Positions 55,540-64,000 of a stretch of 64,000 bases of DNA are shown here, in pieces; within the stretch, counting starts at the first letter, position 1, and every line of letters begins with the position of its first letter. The notes under the pieces were generated by a model. It worked only from the letters and a program-made list of their open reading frames with translations. It did not search any database and was not told the origin of the DNA. A program made the translations under genes and the position numbers. Source of the DNA: Candidatus Gastranaerophilales bacterium (GTDB taxonomy: Bacteria > Cyanobacteriota > Vampirovibrionia > Gastranaerophilales > Gastranaerophilaceae); NCBI GenBank assembly GCA_944326565.1, contig CALVEL010000003.1, positions 62,001 through 126,000 of the forward strand, in the 5' to 3' direction.

Positions 55540-58527
55540 ATGGCAGGACAAGAAACTTTAATTTATATTGATGAAAATGATGAAAAAAATGCAGGCATAA
55601 GTGCGAAAAAATTTACAAAAGAAGATTTAAAAAATCGTGCTTATTATAATATATTGGGAGCAAATCTAGTTAAAAAATTTTTAGCTGATAAAAACATTGA
55701 TGTATCCGATATATACAACATTCATAATATTAATAAAGTTCTTGAAGAATTAGATATTTCTGATATTATGCTCAAAAATATTCATATTGATGTCAGAGTA
55801 ATATTTAACGAAAACTACATTTTCATTCCTAAAAGTCATTTTGAATATGATATTCTTCCCGATATTTATGTAGTACTTCAAATGTCTACAGACAAAAAAT
55901 ATACTAAATTCTTAGGATTTTTTGAGCCAAAACTTATTAATAAAAATAATGAAAATGAAGAGTATTATTTTATAGAAAAAGAAAAATTGACTTCACCTGA
56001 AAATTTAAAAGAATTTGTTCAGAATTTTAAAGGTAATACTTCTGAAAAACTTTCCGACTCTGAAACTGACGAATCTGACATGTTAATATTATCTTTAATA
56101 GATCAGGACATAAGTGAAAAAGATAAAAAACTATTATTAAAAAATCTGACCAAATCTGCTGAACTGAGAGACAGATTTATAGAATTTGAAAATTTTGAAA
56201 TGTTATCCTATAGAGCAGAACATCCTACTGAATTTATTGACAATTACAATTCAAGCACCAATGAGAATATGCCTTTATCACTTGATAAAGCTGCAGAAGC
56301 AACCGCTGAGATACTAAAAGAATATACAACAGCACATACCGTTGAACAAACCAAAAAAGAAGAAGAAATAATAAACGGCTTTAGTAATCTTGAAAGAAAT
56401 CTTCCAGATTTTACCCCTGACAATGCAGACAAAACCCTTGATGAATATGAAAAAGATTTCATGAATATAAATATTGATGAGCTTCCGTTTGAAAATAATG
56501 AAACTATAATTGACACTACTGAGCAAAATCAAGTTGAAATATCAGAAGTTCCAACTTCAATTGATAGTAATCAAACACCAGAAGTGACTGAAGAAATTAT
56601 TGATTTTGAATCATTTGAAAATACAACCGAATTCAATAAAATTGAAACAACTAACGAAAATGAAGAAAACACCATGATGGATTTAGAAGAAATTCCAATT
56701 ATGGAAACATCTAATAACATTTCTACAACAGAAATTCCGCAAGATATTGTAAATTTAGATGAAATAGCTCCTGTACAAGAAGAAAAGAAAGATTTTATCG
56801 ATAACACTCAGGATACAGTTGATATTGATAACATAGAAACTATTCCTCAAGAATCCTCTCATCAAAATATCGCAACAGAGCCTGAAACGCTTAATTTTGA
56901 AGACATTGCACCAAACATTGAAGATAATTCTCTCAAGACAAATATTGACGAAACCGAGCCTGAACTTGAATCTTTTGATGAAATTAGCATCAATAATGAA
57001 GGAATACAAGAAAAAGCTAATTCAAACATAGACGATATTGAAATCGAAAATCTCGAAAATATTAATGAAGAAAATGAACTTACATTAGATGGCGACATTT
57101 CTTCAGAATTATCCTTTGATGAAAACTTAACAATTGATGAAGATATAAATAGTGACCTTGAATTAAGTTCTAATAGAGAAACTTTAGATAATACAACATC
57201 TGAATATAAAAAAGAAACAGACTTAGTTGAAAATGTAACTTTGAATAATGAAGAAAATACTTTAATGGATTTTGATTCAATTGACCAATCCGAAATAAAT
57301 TCGGAAGATAAAGCTGATCTTGACCAAAATATAGAATTAAAAACAAACGAAGAAAATCAAGAAAACATTTCAATTGAAACAGAGCAAGATACAATAGAAG
57401 CAGATAAAGAACTGGATCAAATGTTAGCTCTTGAAAATTTATCAGAAGAAAGTCTTATTGATGAGTCTGAAGAAAAATCTATTGAAGAATCAGAAGAATA
57501 TCAAACAAATGCAAATAGCAGTGAAAGTCCTGAAGATATCAATATAGATGATTTGAAAGAACTTGGACTTAATGTAGAAGAACTGCCTGAAGGTAATAAT
57601 GAAAACGAAGATGTAAATACCGGAGATTTAATTGCTGAAATTGATGATTTATTAAACAGTGAAGAAAATCCTGACAACATTCCAAAACAAGTTGAATCTA
57701 ATGATGAAGACAGCACAAAAAATAAACTTGAGATGTTGTTTAATTCAAGTGATCAAAATGATGAAGATGAATCATTGCTAGATGAAGAAAATGACAATTC
57801 AATAAGTCAGGAAAAAGTATCAGCCCCCGAAAAAGGTAAAAAGGCAATTATTATTGCAGCAGCTCTTGTTGCAGTATTAGCAGCAGCTGCAGGTACAGGC
57901 CTATTTTTGAAAAATAAAAACAACAATAATTCTGATATATTGGCTCAAAATCCTATTGAAAATGACACAGCCAATATTCCTACAGAAAATACAATCCCAA
58001 ATAATGCCGAAGCCAATACCAATTTAATTGCGAATACTCCTGAATCCGGATTACCACAACCAGCTCCGGCAGGGAATAATAATACAACAAAACAAGAAAA
58101 ACCAAAAGCACCCGTACAAGCAGAAAAAACAGCACCACAAACGCAGCAGGCAACAAAACCCAATATCACAGGTACACCTACTCCTTATGTATCAATAAAA
58201 AGTTTAACTTGGGAAGTACCAGATTATCTTTCTTATAGTGATAAAGTCAAAAAATATTTGCAAACAGCAGGCAAAAGTATAAGATTAACACTTTCAAGCG
58301 ATCTTTTACTAGCTACAGAATATGCCTATTCAAATCAAGTTAAAGTCGCTATAAAATTAAAAAATGACGGAACTATACAAGATATACAAATATCAAAATC
58401 AAGCGGGTCAAACCAAATTAATGACATTGTGTTACGAACTGTTAAAGACACTTTGAATGTGGTAAAACCCGCGCCTGGAGAGATTCCTGGCAATGAATTT
58501 AACCTGGGACTTATCATAAATTTTTAA
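55540..58527 (+). CDS. Giant acidic single-span protein with C-terminal TonB-like domain
   Basis: A 995-residue protein. Residues 1-200 appear folded (LILSLIDQDISEKDKKLLLK near 180). Residues about 240-765 are a long, low-complexity acidic region rich in E, N, I, D and T. One membrane helix lies at about 769-791 (AIIIAAALVAVLAAAAGTGL). A linker of about 90 residues rich in N, P, Q and T leads to a TonB-type C-terminal domain (about 885-995: VKVAIKLKNDGTIQDIQISK, NDIVLRTVKDTLNVVKP). Positive residues before the helix suggest the acidic part is cytoplasmic and the TonB domain periplasmic. GGGAGG precedes the ATG. It is the first gene of an apparent operon with a sigma factor and an ATPase. Confidence 0.8.
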   Translation: MAGQETLIYIDENDEKNAGISAKKFTKEDLKNRAYYNILGANLVKKFLADKNIDVSDIYNIHNINKVLEELDISDIMLKNIHIDVRVIFNENYIFIPKSHFEYDILPDIYVVLQMSTDKKYTKFLGFFEPKLINKNNENEEYYFIEKEKLTSPENLKEFVQNFKGNTSEKLSDSETDESDMLILSLIDQDISEKDKKLLLKNLTKSAELRDRFIEFENFEMLSYRAEHPTEFIDNYNSSTNENMPLSLDKAAEATAEILKEYTTAHTVEQTKKEEEIINGFSNLERNLPDFTPDNADKTLDEYEKDFMNINIDELPFENNETIIDTTEQNQVEISEVPTSIDSNQTPEVTEEIIDFESFENTTEFNKIETTNENEENTMMDLEEIPIMETSNNISTTEIPQDIVNLDEIAPVQEEKKDFIDNTQDTVDIDNIETIPQESSHQNIATEPETLNFEDIAPNIEDNSLKTNIDETEPELESFDEISINNEGIQEKANSNIDDIEIENLENINEENELTLDGDISSELSFDENLTIDEDINSDLELSSNRETLDNTTSEYKKETDLVENVTLNNEENTLMDFDSIDQSEINSEDKADLDQNIELKTNEENQENISIETEQDTIEADKELDQMLALENLSEESLIDESEEKSIEESEEYQTNANSSESPEDINIDDLKELGLNVEELPEGNNENEDVNTGDLIAEIDDLLNSEENPDNIPKQVESNDEDSTKNKLEMLFNSSDQNDEDESLLDEENDNSISQEKVSAPEKGKKAIIIAAALVAVLAAAAGTGLFLKNKNNNNSDILAQNPIENDTANIPTENTIPNNAEANTNLIANTPESGLPQPAPAGNNNTTKQEKPKAPVQAEKTAPQTQQATKPNITGTPTPYVSIKSLTWEVPDYLSYSDKVKKYLQTAGKSIRLTLSSDLLLATEYAYSNQVKVAIKLKNDGTIQDIQISKSSGSNQINDIVLRTVKDTLNVVKPAPGEIPGNEFNLGLIINF

Positions 58528-58566
58528 TTATGATATAATACTAATAGTGTAAAGGATTATTGTATA

Positions 58567-59148
58567 GTGGAATTTACTCAGGACAAAATAGATTTAATAG
58601 AGAGAATTATAAAAAACGACAGAAAATTTGCAAATAATGAAGATTTGTATGATGATTTCTTCAATGAAACTTGCAAGCGTTCTTTGAATATTGTCAAAAC
58701 CATTACATCAGATGCAACTTTAGAAGCTTATTTAAAGAAAATAGCAAACACCTCTATACTAAATGTATTGAAAGATTCTGGGAGATTACGCCGTACAAAA
58801 GAGGGCTTTACCCCAACAAAAGAAGTTTCCATAGATCAATTGCAAAATGAGCACAATTCTAATACAGGCAATATATACGCAAATACTAAAATAATGTATG
58901 AGCCTGTAAATATAAAAGAAACACCTGAGGATATTCTTCTGAAAAAAGAGATTTTGCAACACGTTCTAACTTCACTAGAAAAAATAAACAATGACAATCC
59001 TGATAAAAAGTATTTACAAATCTTTAAATTGCGTTATGATAATGGTATGACACAAAAAGAGATTGCGGCAGAAATGGATTTGTCACAATCAGAAGTCTCC
59101 AAACGATTGTTCAAGCTTATGGAAAAGATTAAACAAACGTTTAATTAA
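58567..59148 (+). CDS. Sigma-70 family RNA polymerase sigma factor (short form)
   Basis: A 193-residue sigma-like protein. The N-terminal half resembles region 2 (YDDFFNETCKRSLNIVKTIT, LEAYLKKIANTSILNVLKDS). A linker of about 50 residues follows, and the C-terminal region 4 helix-turn-helix is clear (IFKLRYDNGMTQKEIAAEMD, LSQSEVSKRLFKLMEKIKQT). Size and layout are those of ECF-type factors. The start is GTG at 58567, with AAAGGA about 10 nt upstream. It lies 39 bases after the TonB-like gene and 14 before the ATPase gene. No separate anti-sigma gene is adjacent; the TonB-like protein may fill that role. Confidence 0.85.
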   Translation: MEFTQDKIDLIERIIKNDRKFANNEDLYDDFFNETCKRSLNIVKTITSDATLEAYLKKIANTSILNVLKDSGRLRRTKEGFTPTKEVSIDQLQNEHNSNTGNIYANTKIMYEPVNIKETPEDILLKKEILQHVLTSLEKINNDNPDKKYLQIFKLRYDNGMTQKEIAAEMDLSQSEVSKRLFKLMEKIKQTFN

Positions 59149-59162
59149 TCAGGATTTAAATT

Positions 59163-62132
59163 ATGAAATGTCCCATTTGCAAAAAAACAATTCCGGACAA
59201 TGCATTAAAATGTCCTTATTGCAAAACAAGAACCGGATTAGTTTGTAAAAATTGCAACACTATAAACTCAATTTTCGATTTAGTATGCAAAAACTGCGGT
59301 CAAGAAATTTTAAAGATTTGCCCGCAGTGTAAAAGTGTAAACTTTCCAAATGCACTAAATTGCCGAAAATGTAAATATCCATTCCCCCAAAAAGAGGAAA
59401 CAAAGAATAAACAACCTAATCTTTTTGAGTTTTCATCACAAAACCTCGTTGCACAACAAAGTGCAAAAAATATTCTTGTAAAAAGCATACTTTCTGACTC
59501 AAAAAAAATAATATCAATCAGCGGTCCAAAAGGTACCGGTAAAACTCTTGTAATATCACATGTTATACAAGAATTACAAGATAAACATTTTATATGGTTC
59601 TACGGCAACTGTACCCCAATATCACAGCTTACCCCCGGAGGTCTAATTCAGGATATCATATTGAACCTTTTTAATCTTCCGAATTTCTGTATAAATAACA
59701 ATAAATTCAGAAAAGATGCTTCAAAATATTTTCAAAATGAATTTCCATATTTGAATGTCGAAGAAGTAAATGACCTTTTGAATTTTCTATATCCTTCTAA
59801 AAACGGTACTTTTGAAACAATTTTCACAAATAAGACAAAATATTTTGAACTTTTAAATAAGATTTTTGACAAAATAATCCAATACAGCAAATTTGTTATT
59901 ATCGTAAACAATTTTGAAAATATTGATGGATATTCATATGAATTCTTAAATAACTTTATCAAAAAAGATTACATTTTTAGTGATTTAAAAATTATTATTG
60001 CATATGACGAACATAAACCTGTAAAAGGATTTTTCTATCTTCCCGAAGATAAATCAGAAAACATATATACAGATGTATATTTAGCACCATTAGATGCAAA
60101 ACAGATGTATATATTTACCGATACAAAAGAAAATGAAGAAAATTTCCCCAAAATTGATGATTCAACAAAACGTAAACTATTCCTGCAAAGTAATGGGAAC
60201 CCTGCATATCTTGAACAAGTTCTTGAACTATATCAGGAAAGTGCAGCGAATAGTAATAAGAATTTTATAATTCCCCAAACATATACAGACATAATTAATC
60301 AGAGGCTTGCAATTTTAAAAAACACCAATTCAAAAGCTTACTATACAATTATGGGCTGCGCATTGTTAGGAGAAAAAATAAACCTCAATCTTATAAAACA
60401 AATATTCGAATATAGAGATGAAGACTTTAGCGATATAATAGCCTACTTACAACAGAAAAAATACATAGAGCCGCTAAATGATATCTATTACCGTTTTAAA
60501 AGTCTTTACCTGTGGGAAACTATTGTAAAATCAGTCAAAACTGATGATCGATTTGAAGAAATAAATAAGAAAATATTCTCATCACTTATCGGATTTACAA
60601 TGAATTCAACCGCAATTTTAGGAATAATAGCACAAAACCTTAAACATCCTAAACTTGCACTTGACATCTGGACAAAAAATACCAGATTAGCTTCGTTTAT
60701 AGGAGATACAAATCTATATGCAATTTCACAAAAACAATGTCTTGCTTTAATAAATGAACTAGATGATACAGAAACACTAAAAATAAGATATAATATTTGC
60801 GAAAGATTAGGAAAACTTTTAGCAGATTTTAACCCCCAAGAAGCGATGGATTATCTGCCTGATGCAATATCAAATGCAAAAAGTATCGGAGATACACCAA
60901 GAGAAATAGAGCTTCTCGGATATATGGCAAGCTGTTGCAGAAAAACAGGGAATTATTATGGAGAAGTTGAATGCGTTGATGCAGTATTAGAAAAAATGCA
61001 GCCTGAACAAAAATTTGAAATGGCTCTTGTAAAATCAACAGAATTAAATGCCCTTTTAAATATAGGCAACTGCGGTCAAATTATCAATATGATAGATAAT
61101 GAAATAATGCCTGCATTTGATGCCTTTTTAAGTAAAAATGAACCGCATCCAACAATTCCTATGGATTTGGTATTTGAAACTTGGATAAAGACCTACCTTG
61201 TACTTGCAAACGCTCTTGTAATGCAAGGCAACAACCGTTCTTTTGAAATTCTTACAATCCTATTTGATATAATAGAACGCAATCACATTCAAGATGACAG
61301 TTTAATTTGCAAAGTAAGAATATCACTTGCCCTTGCAAATACAATTAAAGGTGATATACCCGAATCTGAAAAAATCTTGGAAGAAATACATAAATCATCC
61401 CAAACAAAGAATCTTGACAACGAATGTGTAATTAAATGGAATTTTGTAAATATATTGAATAATATATTCCGTAAAAGATATAACGGACTTCAAGAAGACC
61501 TATTCCAAATTGTAACTTATGCAAATAACAATGGTGATAATTTTACTAAAAACATTTTAAAATCCTTGCTTGGTATAATTTTCAGACACAATGACCAAAC
61601 CAATCAAGCTATGGATATATACAATGACCAGATAGCTTATTTTTCAAAAGAAAAAATGGCTCTTGGTGCATTACTGACATGGTATTTAATAGCTGATGCA
61701 ACAATAATAACAGAAGGTCCGCAACAAGCTCATGACATTGCATCACAAGCTCTGCAAGTAGCGCAAAACCCCAAAATTAATAACCACATTTTTGCAATAC
61801 TTTTGCAAATGGTTCTTGCAAAAGCATGCATAGGATTATCAGATTTTGAAAGCGCCAAAATTAATATTGAAAATGCCATAATAACAGCACGACAATATGG
61901 TCTTAATGATTTATTATCGAGACTTTATCTTCAATATGGACAATACTTCCAAGAACTTGGACTTATAAAATCTCAAAGACAAAAAGATTACCTCAATGGG
62001 GCAGCTAAAATGTATGAAAAAGCTTCTGAAATAGTTAAAACTATTACCAAAAATAACTGTATTCATCTTGAAATACAAAAAGCAAAAGCTGTATTAAAAA
62101 CATTCTGCCAACTTAATAAAATTTCAATATAG
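59163..62132 (+). CDS. Zinc-ribbon, P-loop NTPase and helical-repeat protein
   Basis: A 989-residue predicted cytoplasmic protein. The first 75 residues hold a series of CxxC pairs (C3/C6, C17/C20, then CKNCNT, CKNCGQ, CPQCKS, CRKCKY), forming about three zinc ribbons. Walker A is GPKGTGKT at about 121-128; the Walker B-like strand FVIIVNNFENIDG near 242 has Asn where Asp is usual. A helical region of about 500 residues follows, with tetratricopeptide-like repeats (YLPDAISNAKSIGDTPREIE, IASQALQVAQNPKINNHIFA). The layout resembles STAND-type signal-transduction ATPases. It follows the sigma factor after 14 bases. Its target is unknown. Confidence 0.8.
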   Translation: MKCPICKKTIPDNALKCPYCKTRTGLVCKNCNTINSIFDLVCKNCGQEILKICPQCKSVNFPNALNCRKCKYPFPQKEETKNKQPNLFEFSSQNLVAQQSAKNILVKSILSDSKKIISISGPKGTGKTLVISHVIQELQDKHFIWFYGNCTPISQLTPGGLIQDIILNLFNLPNFCINNNKFRKDASKYFQNEFPYLNVEEVNDLLNFLYPSKNGTFETIFTNKTKYFELLNKIFDKIIQYSKFVIIVNNFENIDGYSYEFLNNFIKKDYIFSDLKIIIAYDEHKPVKGFFYLPEDKSENIYTDVYLAPLDAKQMYIFTDTKENEENFPKIDDSTKRKLFLQSNGNPAYLEQVLELYQESAANSNKNFIIPQTYTDIINQRLAILKNTNSKAYYTIMGCALLGEKINLNLIKQIFEYRDEDFSDIIAYLQQKKYIEPLNDIYYRFKSLYLWETIVKSVKTDDRFEEINKKIFSSLIGFTMNSTAILGIIAQNLKHPKLALDIWTKNTRLASFIGDTNLYAISQKQCLALINELDDTETLKIRYNICERLGKLLADFNPQEAMDYLPDAISNAKSIGDTPREIELLGYMASCCRKTGNYYGEVECVDAVLEKMQPEQKFEMALVKSTELNALLNIGNCGQIINMIDNEIMPAFDAFLSKNEPHPTIPMDLVFETWIKTYLVLANALVMQGNNRSFEILTILFDIIERNHIQDDSLICKVRISLALANTIKGDIPESEKILEEIHKSSQTKNLDNECVIKWNFVNILNNIFRKRYNGLQEDLFQIVTYANNNGDNFTKNILKSLLGIIFRHNDQTNQAMDIYNDQIAYFSKEKMALGALLTWYLIADATIITEGPQQAHDIASQALQVAQNPKINNHIFAILLQMVLAKACIGLSDFESAKINIENAIITARQYGLNDLLSRLYLQYGQYFQELGLIKSQRQKDYLNGAAKMYEKASEIVKTITKNNCIHLEIQKAKAVLKTFCQLNKISI

Positions 62133-62236
62133 AGAATAGTAACAGTATTTATTATATAACTTTAAAATGTAAAGTATTACTTGCTAAAGAACTGTTTTTG
62201 TCATACCATAAATTCATAAGAATTTAAGGAGAAATT

Positions 62237-63700
62237 ATGAACGAGGTTTTAAAGAAATCAGCAGCCGAGCAAAGCAGAGCTTTGAAAAATAAAGAAATTT
62301 CCGCTGTAGAATTAACCAATGCAGCATTTGAGAGAATAAATGAACTTGATGAAAAATTAGGTGCTTTCAATTCTCTAACAAAAGAAATTGCACTTAATAC
62401 AGCTAAAAAAGTAGATGAAAAAATTGCAAAAGGCGAAGAATTACCACTTTTAGCAGGTGTTCCTCTTGCATTGAAAGATAACATGAATTTAAAAGGATCA
62501 AAAACAACAGCTTCAAGTAAAATTTTGGAGAATTTTGTATCTCCTTTCAATGCTACTGTCACAGAAAAACTTTTGAATAATTTGGTTCCTATAGTCGGAA
62601 AAGCAAATTTAGACGAATTTGCGATGGGATCATCCAATGAAAATTCGGCTTTCAAAAAAGTACATAACCCATGGGATTTAAAGAAAGTTCCAGGAGGCTC
62701 ATCAGGAGGTTCAGCAGCGAGTGTATCCTCTTGCGAAGCTACTCTTGCACTAGGTTCTGACACAGGCGGCTCAATTCGTCTTCCAGCATCATTTTGTGGG
62801 ATTGTAGGTATGAAACCGACTTATGGAAGAGTATCAAGATACGGATTAATTGCATTTGCTTCATCTTTAGATCAAATAGGACCTTTCGCCAGAACAGTAG
62901 AAGATGCTGCAAATCTTTTAGAAGTAATCTCAGGTCATGACCCAAAAGACAGTACCTCTTTAAATCTTCCGATTGAGCATTACGCCGAAGATTTAAATAA
63001 AGATATAAAAGGCATGAAAATCGGTGTAATAAAAGAGCTTATGACAGAAGGACTTTCTGAAGATGTTGCAAAAGCAATGGAAAGAGCAATTGAAGATTAT
63101 AAAAAATTAGGTGCTGAAATAATTGAAATTTCTCTACCAAATTTAAAACATTCAATTGGAATTTATTATATTCTTGCAACAGCTGAATGCTCATCAAATC
63201 TGGCACGTTTTGACGGTGTAAAATACGGATATAGAACTCCAGATGCCAAAAATCTTATGGAAATGTATACAAAAACTCGTGCAGAAGGATTCGGACCCGA
63301 AGTTAAACGCCGTATAATGCTCGGTACATATGCTCTATCTTCTGGATATTATGATGCATATTATAAAAAAGCTCAGCAAATGAGAGCCCTTGTGACTCAA
63401 GATTTTATAGAAGCATTCAAAAAAGCTGATGTCTTAATCTCACCGACATGTCCGAATACAGCATTTGAACTTGGGGCAAAATCAAGTGATCCGCTTGCAA
63501 TGTATTTAACAGACATCGCAACAATTTCTGCTAACCTTGCAGGAATTCCAGGTATGAGTGTACCTGCCGGATTTGATAAAGATGGTATGCCTATAGGCTT
63601 GCAAATTTTAGCTCCTCAACTTCAAGAAAAACGATTATTTAACGCAGCTCACAAATTTGAACGAGCTAATGATTATTACTTGCAGTTAGCAAAAATATAA
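62237..63700 (+). CDS. gatA: Asp-tRNA(Asn)/Glu-tRNA(Gln) amidotransferase subunit A
   Basis: A 487-residue amidase subunit that releases ammonia from glutamine for the amidation of mischarged tRNA. The Ser-cisSer-Lys triad is visible: Lys at about 80 in ALKDNMNLKG, and the serines in PGGSSGGSAASVSS (about 151-164) and GSDTGGSIRLPASFCG (about 174-189). MKPTYGRVSRYGLIAFASSL follows. Preceded by AAGGAG. GatB and GatC are not in the window. Length is normal. Confidence 0.96.
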   Translation: MNEVLKKSAAEQSRALKNKEISAVELTNAAFERINELDEKLGAFNSLTKEIALNTAKKVDEKIAKGEELPLLAGVPLALKDNMNLKGSKTTASSKILENFVSPFNATVTEKLLNNLVPIVGKANLDEFAMGSSNENSAFKKVHNPWDLKKVPGGSSGGSAASVSSCEATLALGSDTGGSIRLPASFCGIVGMKPTYGRVSRYGLIAFASSLDQIGPFARTVEDAANLLEVISGHDPKDSTSLNLPIEHYAEDLNKDIKGMKIGVIKELMTEGLSEDVAKAMERAIEDYKKLGAEIIEISLPNLKHSIGIYYILATAECSSNLARFDGVKYGYRTPDAKNLMEMYTKTRAEGFGPEVKRRIMLGTYALSSGYYDAYYKKAQQMRALVTQDFIEAFKKADVLISPTCPNTAFELGAKSSDPLAMYLTDIATISANLAGIPGMSVPAGFDKDGMPIGLQILAPQLQEKRLFNAAHKFERANDYYLQLAKI

Positions 63701-63713
63701 TTCAATAATAATA

Positions 63714-63745
63714 AAAAAAGGCGGTTTTTAAAAACCGCCTTTTTT
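63714..63745. terminator. Bidirectional terminator after gatA
   Basis: A perfect palindrome (63714-63729 with 63730-63745) of the form AAAAAAGGCGGTTTTT, between gatA and the convergent gene ending at 63744. Confidence 0.85.
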
Positions 63746-64000
63746 ATGCAAAAACATTTCTAAAAAACAAAACTAACAACAAAACAAAACCGCCAAGACC
63801 AAAAACCAATATAATTAAATACCATATATAATTTGGTATACCCTCATCTAAAAGATCCTCATTTTGTATACGGCATGGGAGTCCGAGTTTTCTTATTATT
63901 GATATTATTTTTTTCACATCTTTTTTATATTGAACATGTATTACAGTATTTGCATTCGTATCAAGTCGAAACAGCAACTCACCATTCACAAGCTCTTTGT
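63744..64000 (-). CDS. C-terminal end of a membrane protein, 5' end outside window
   Basis: An open minus-strand frame enters from the right edge and ends at 63744, giving at least 85 codons. A GTG at 63989 could start an 81-residue protein, but the frame is open to the window edge and no ribosome site is visible, so this is probably the end of a longer gene. It reads a short soluble part (DVKKIISIIRKLGLPCRIQN) and one C-terminal membrane helix (about 22 residues, YLIILVFGLGGFVLLLVLFF), a tail-anchored arrangement. No family is recognised. Confidence 0.6.
   Translation of the reverse strand, partial: KELVNGELLFRLDTNANTVIHVQYKKDVKKIISIIRKLGLPCRIQNEDLLDEGIPNYIWYLIILVFGLGGFVLLLVLFFRNVFA

Noticed and set aside
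62224-62763. 179-codon open frame antisense to gatA
   Set aside because: It lies fully within a certain gene on the other strand, has no ribosome site and matches nothing recognisable; composition of the coding strand explains it.

Overview
The window is about two-thirds A+T, densely coded on both strands, and comes from a Gram-negative-type (diderm) anaerobe. It encodes LptB and an LptF/G permease, a TolC-type outer-membrane channel, TonB/ExbB/ExbD, a flagellar export apparatus, type IV-pilin-like proteins, an [FeFe]-hydrogenase maturase, a cobalamin-dependent ribonucleotide reductase and corrinoid iron-sulfur protein subunits. With the many lineage-restricted small membrane proteins and the pilin leaders of the FTLAEVLITLG type, this best fits a gut Gastranaerophilales/Melainabacteria-like bacterium, a non-photosynthetic sister of Cyanobacteria. 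That assignment is inference; no rRNA, tRNA, CRISPR array or intact mobile element was seen.

Layout. 1-1929: two tandem paralogues (one cut by the window edge) sharing a SASQARLL N-terminus. 2036-6643: a tightly overlapping operon for a peptide-type ABC importer (binding protein, two permeases, no ATPase) ending in an MgtC-family gene. 6698-7439: a pilin-like gene whose start region holds a run of 13 G. 7594-9652: a hairpin repeat, then groES-groEL. 9797-15966 (minus): cysK, hydE, ileS and a DAACS symporter. 16201-20380: nrdJ, a small membrane protein, uppS, rdgB. 20479-26303: a complete RND efflux operon. 26307-27406: an XRE regulator divergent from a second pilin-like gene, with a palindrome between them. 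27517-31870: a small basic protein, trpS, lptB, lptF/G and a phosphodiester glycosidase-like protein. 31842-40555: mostly minus-strand genes (unknown membrane proteins, SIMPL protein, ligA, agmatinase family, HU, SpoIID). 40704-45035: two secreted proteins followed by tonB-exbB-exbD-exbD. 46075-49969: ftsH followed by the two subunits of a corrinoid iron-sulfur protein. 50102-53760: a flagellar C-ring/export-gate cluster (FliM/N-like, fliO, fliP, fliQ, fliR), then hemW. 55540-62132: a three-gene locus encoding a giant acidic single-span TonB-like protein, a sigma factor and a zinc-ribbon/P-loop/helical-repeat protein. 62237-63700: gatA, then the end of a further minus-strand gene.

The most unusual items are the possible phase-variable pilin switch, the corrinoid iron-sulfur protein pair with no acetyl-CoA synthase next to it, the TonB-like/sigma/ATPase locus that could form a trans-envelope signalling system, a C-ring protein combining FliM-like and FliN-like parts, and several genes whose -10 box lies exactly 6 nt before the ATG, which predicts leaderless mRNAs. 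No gap between genes exceeds 300 bases.
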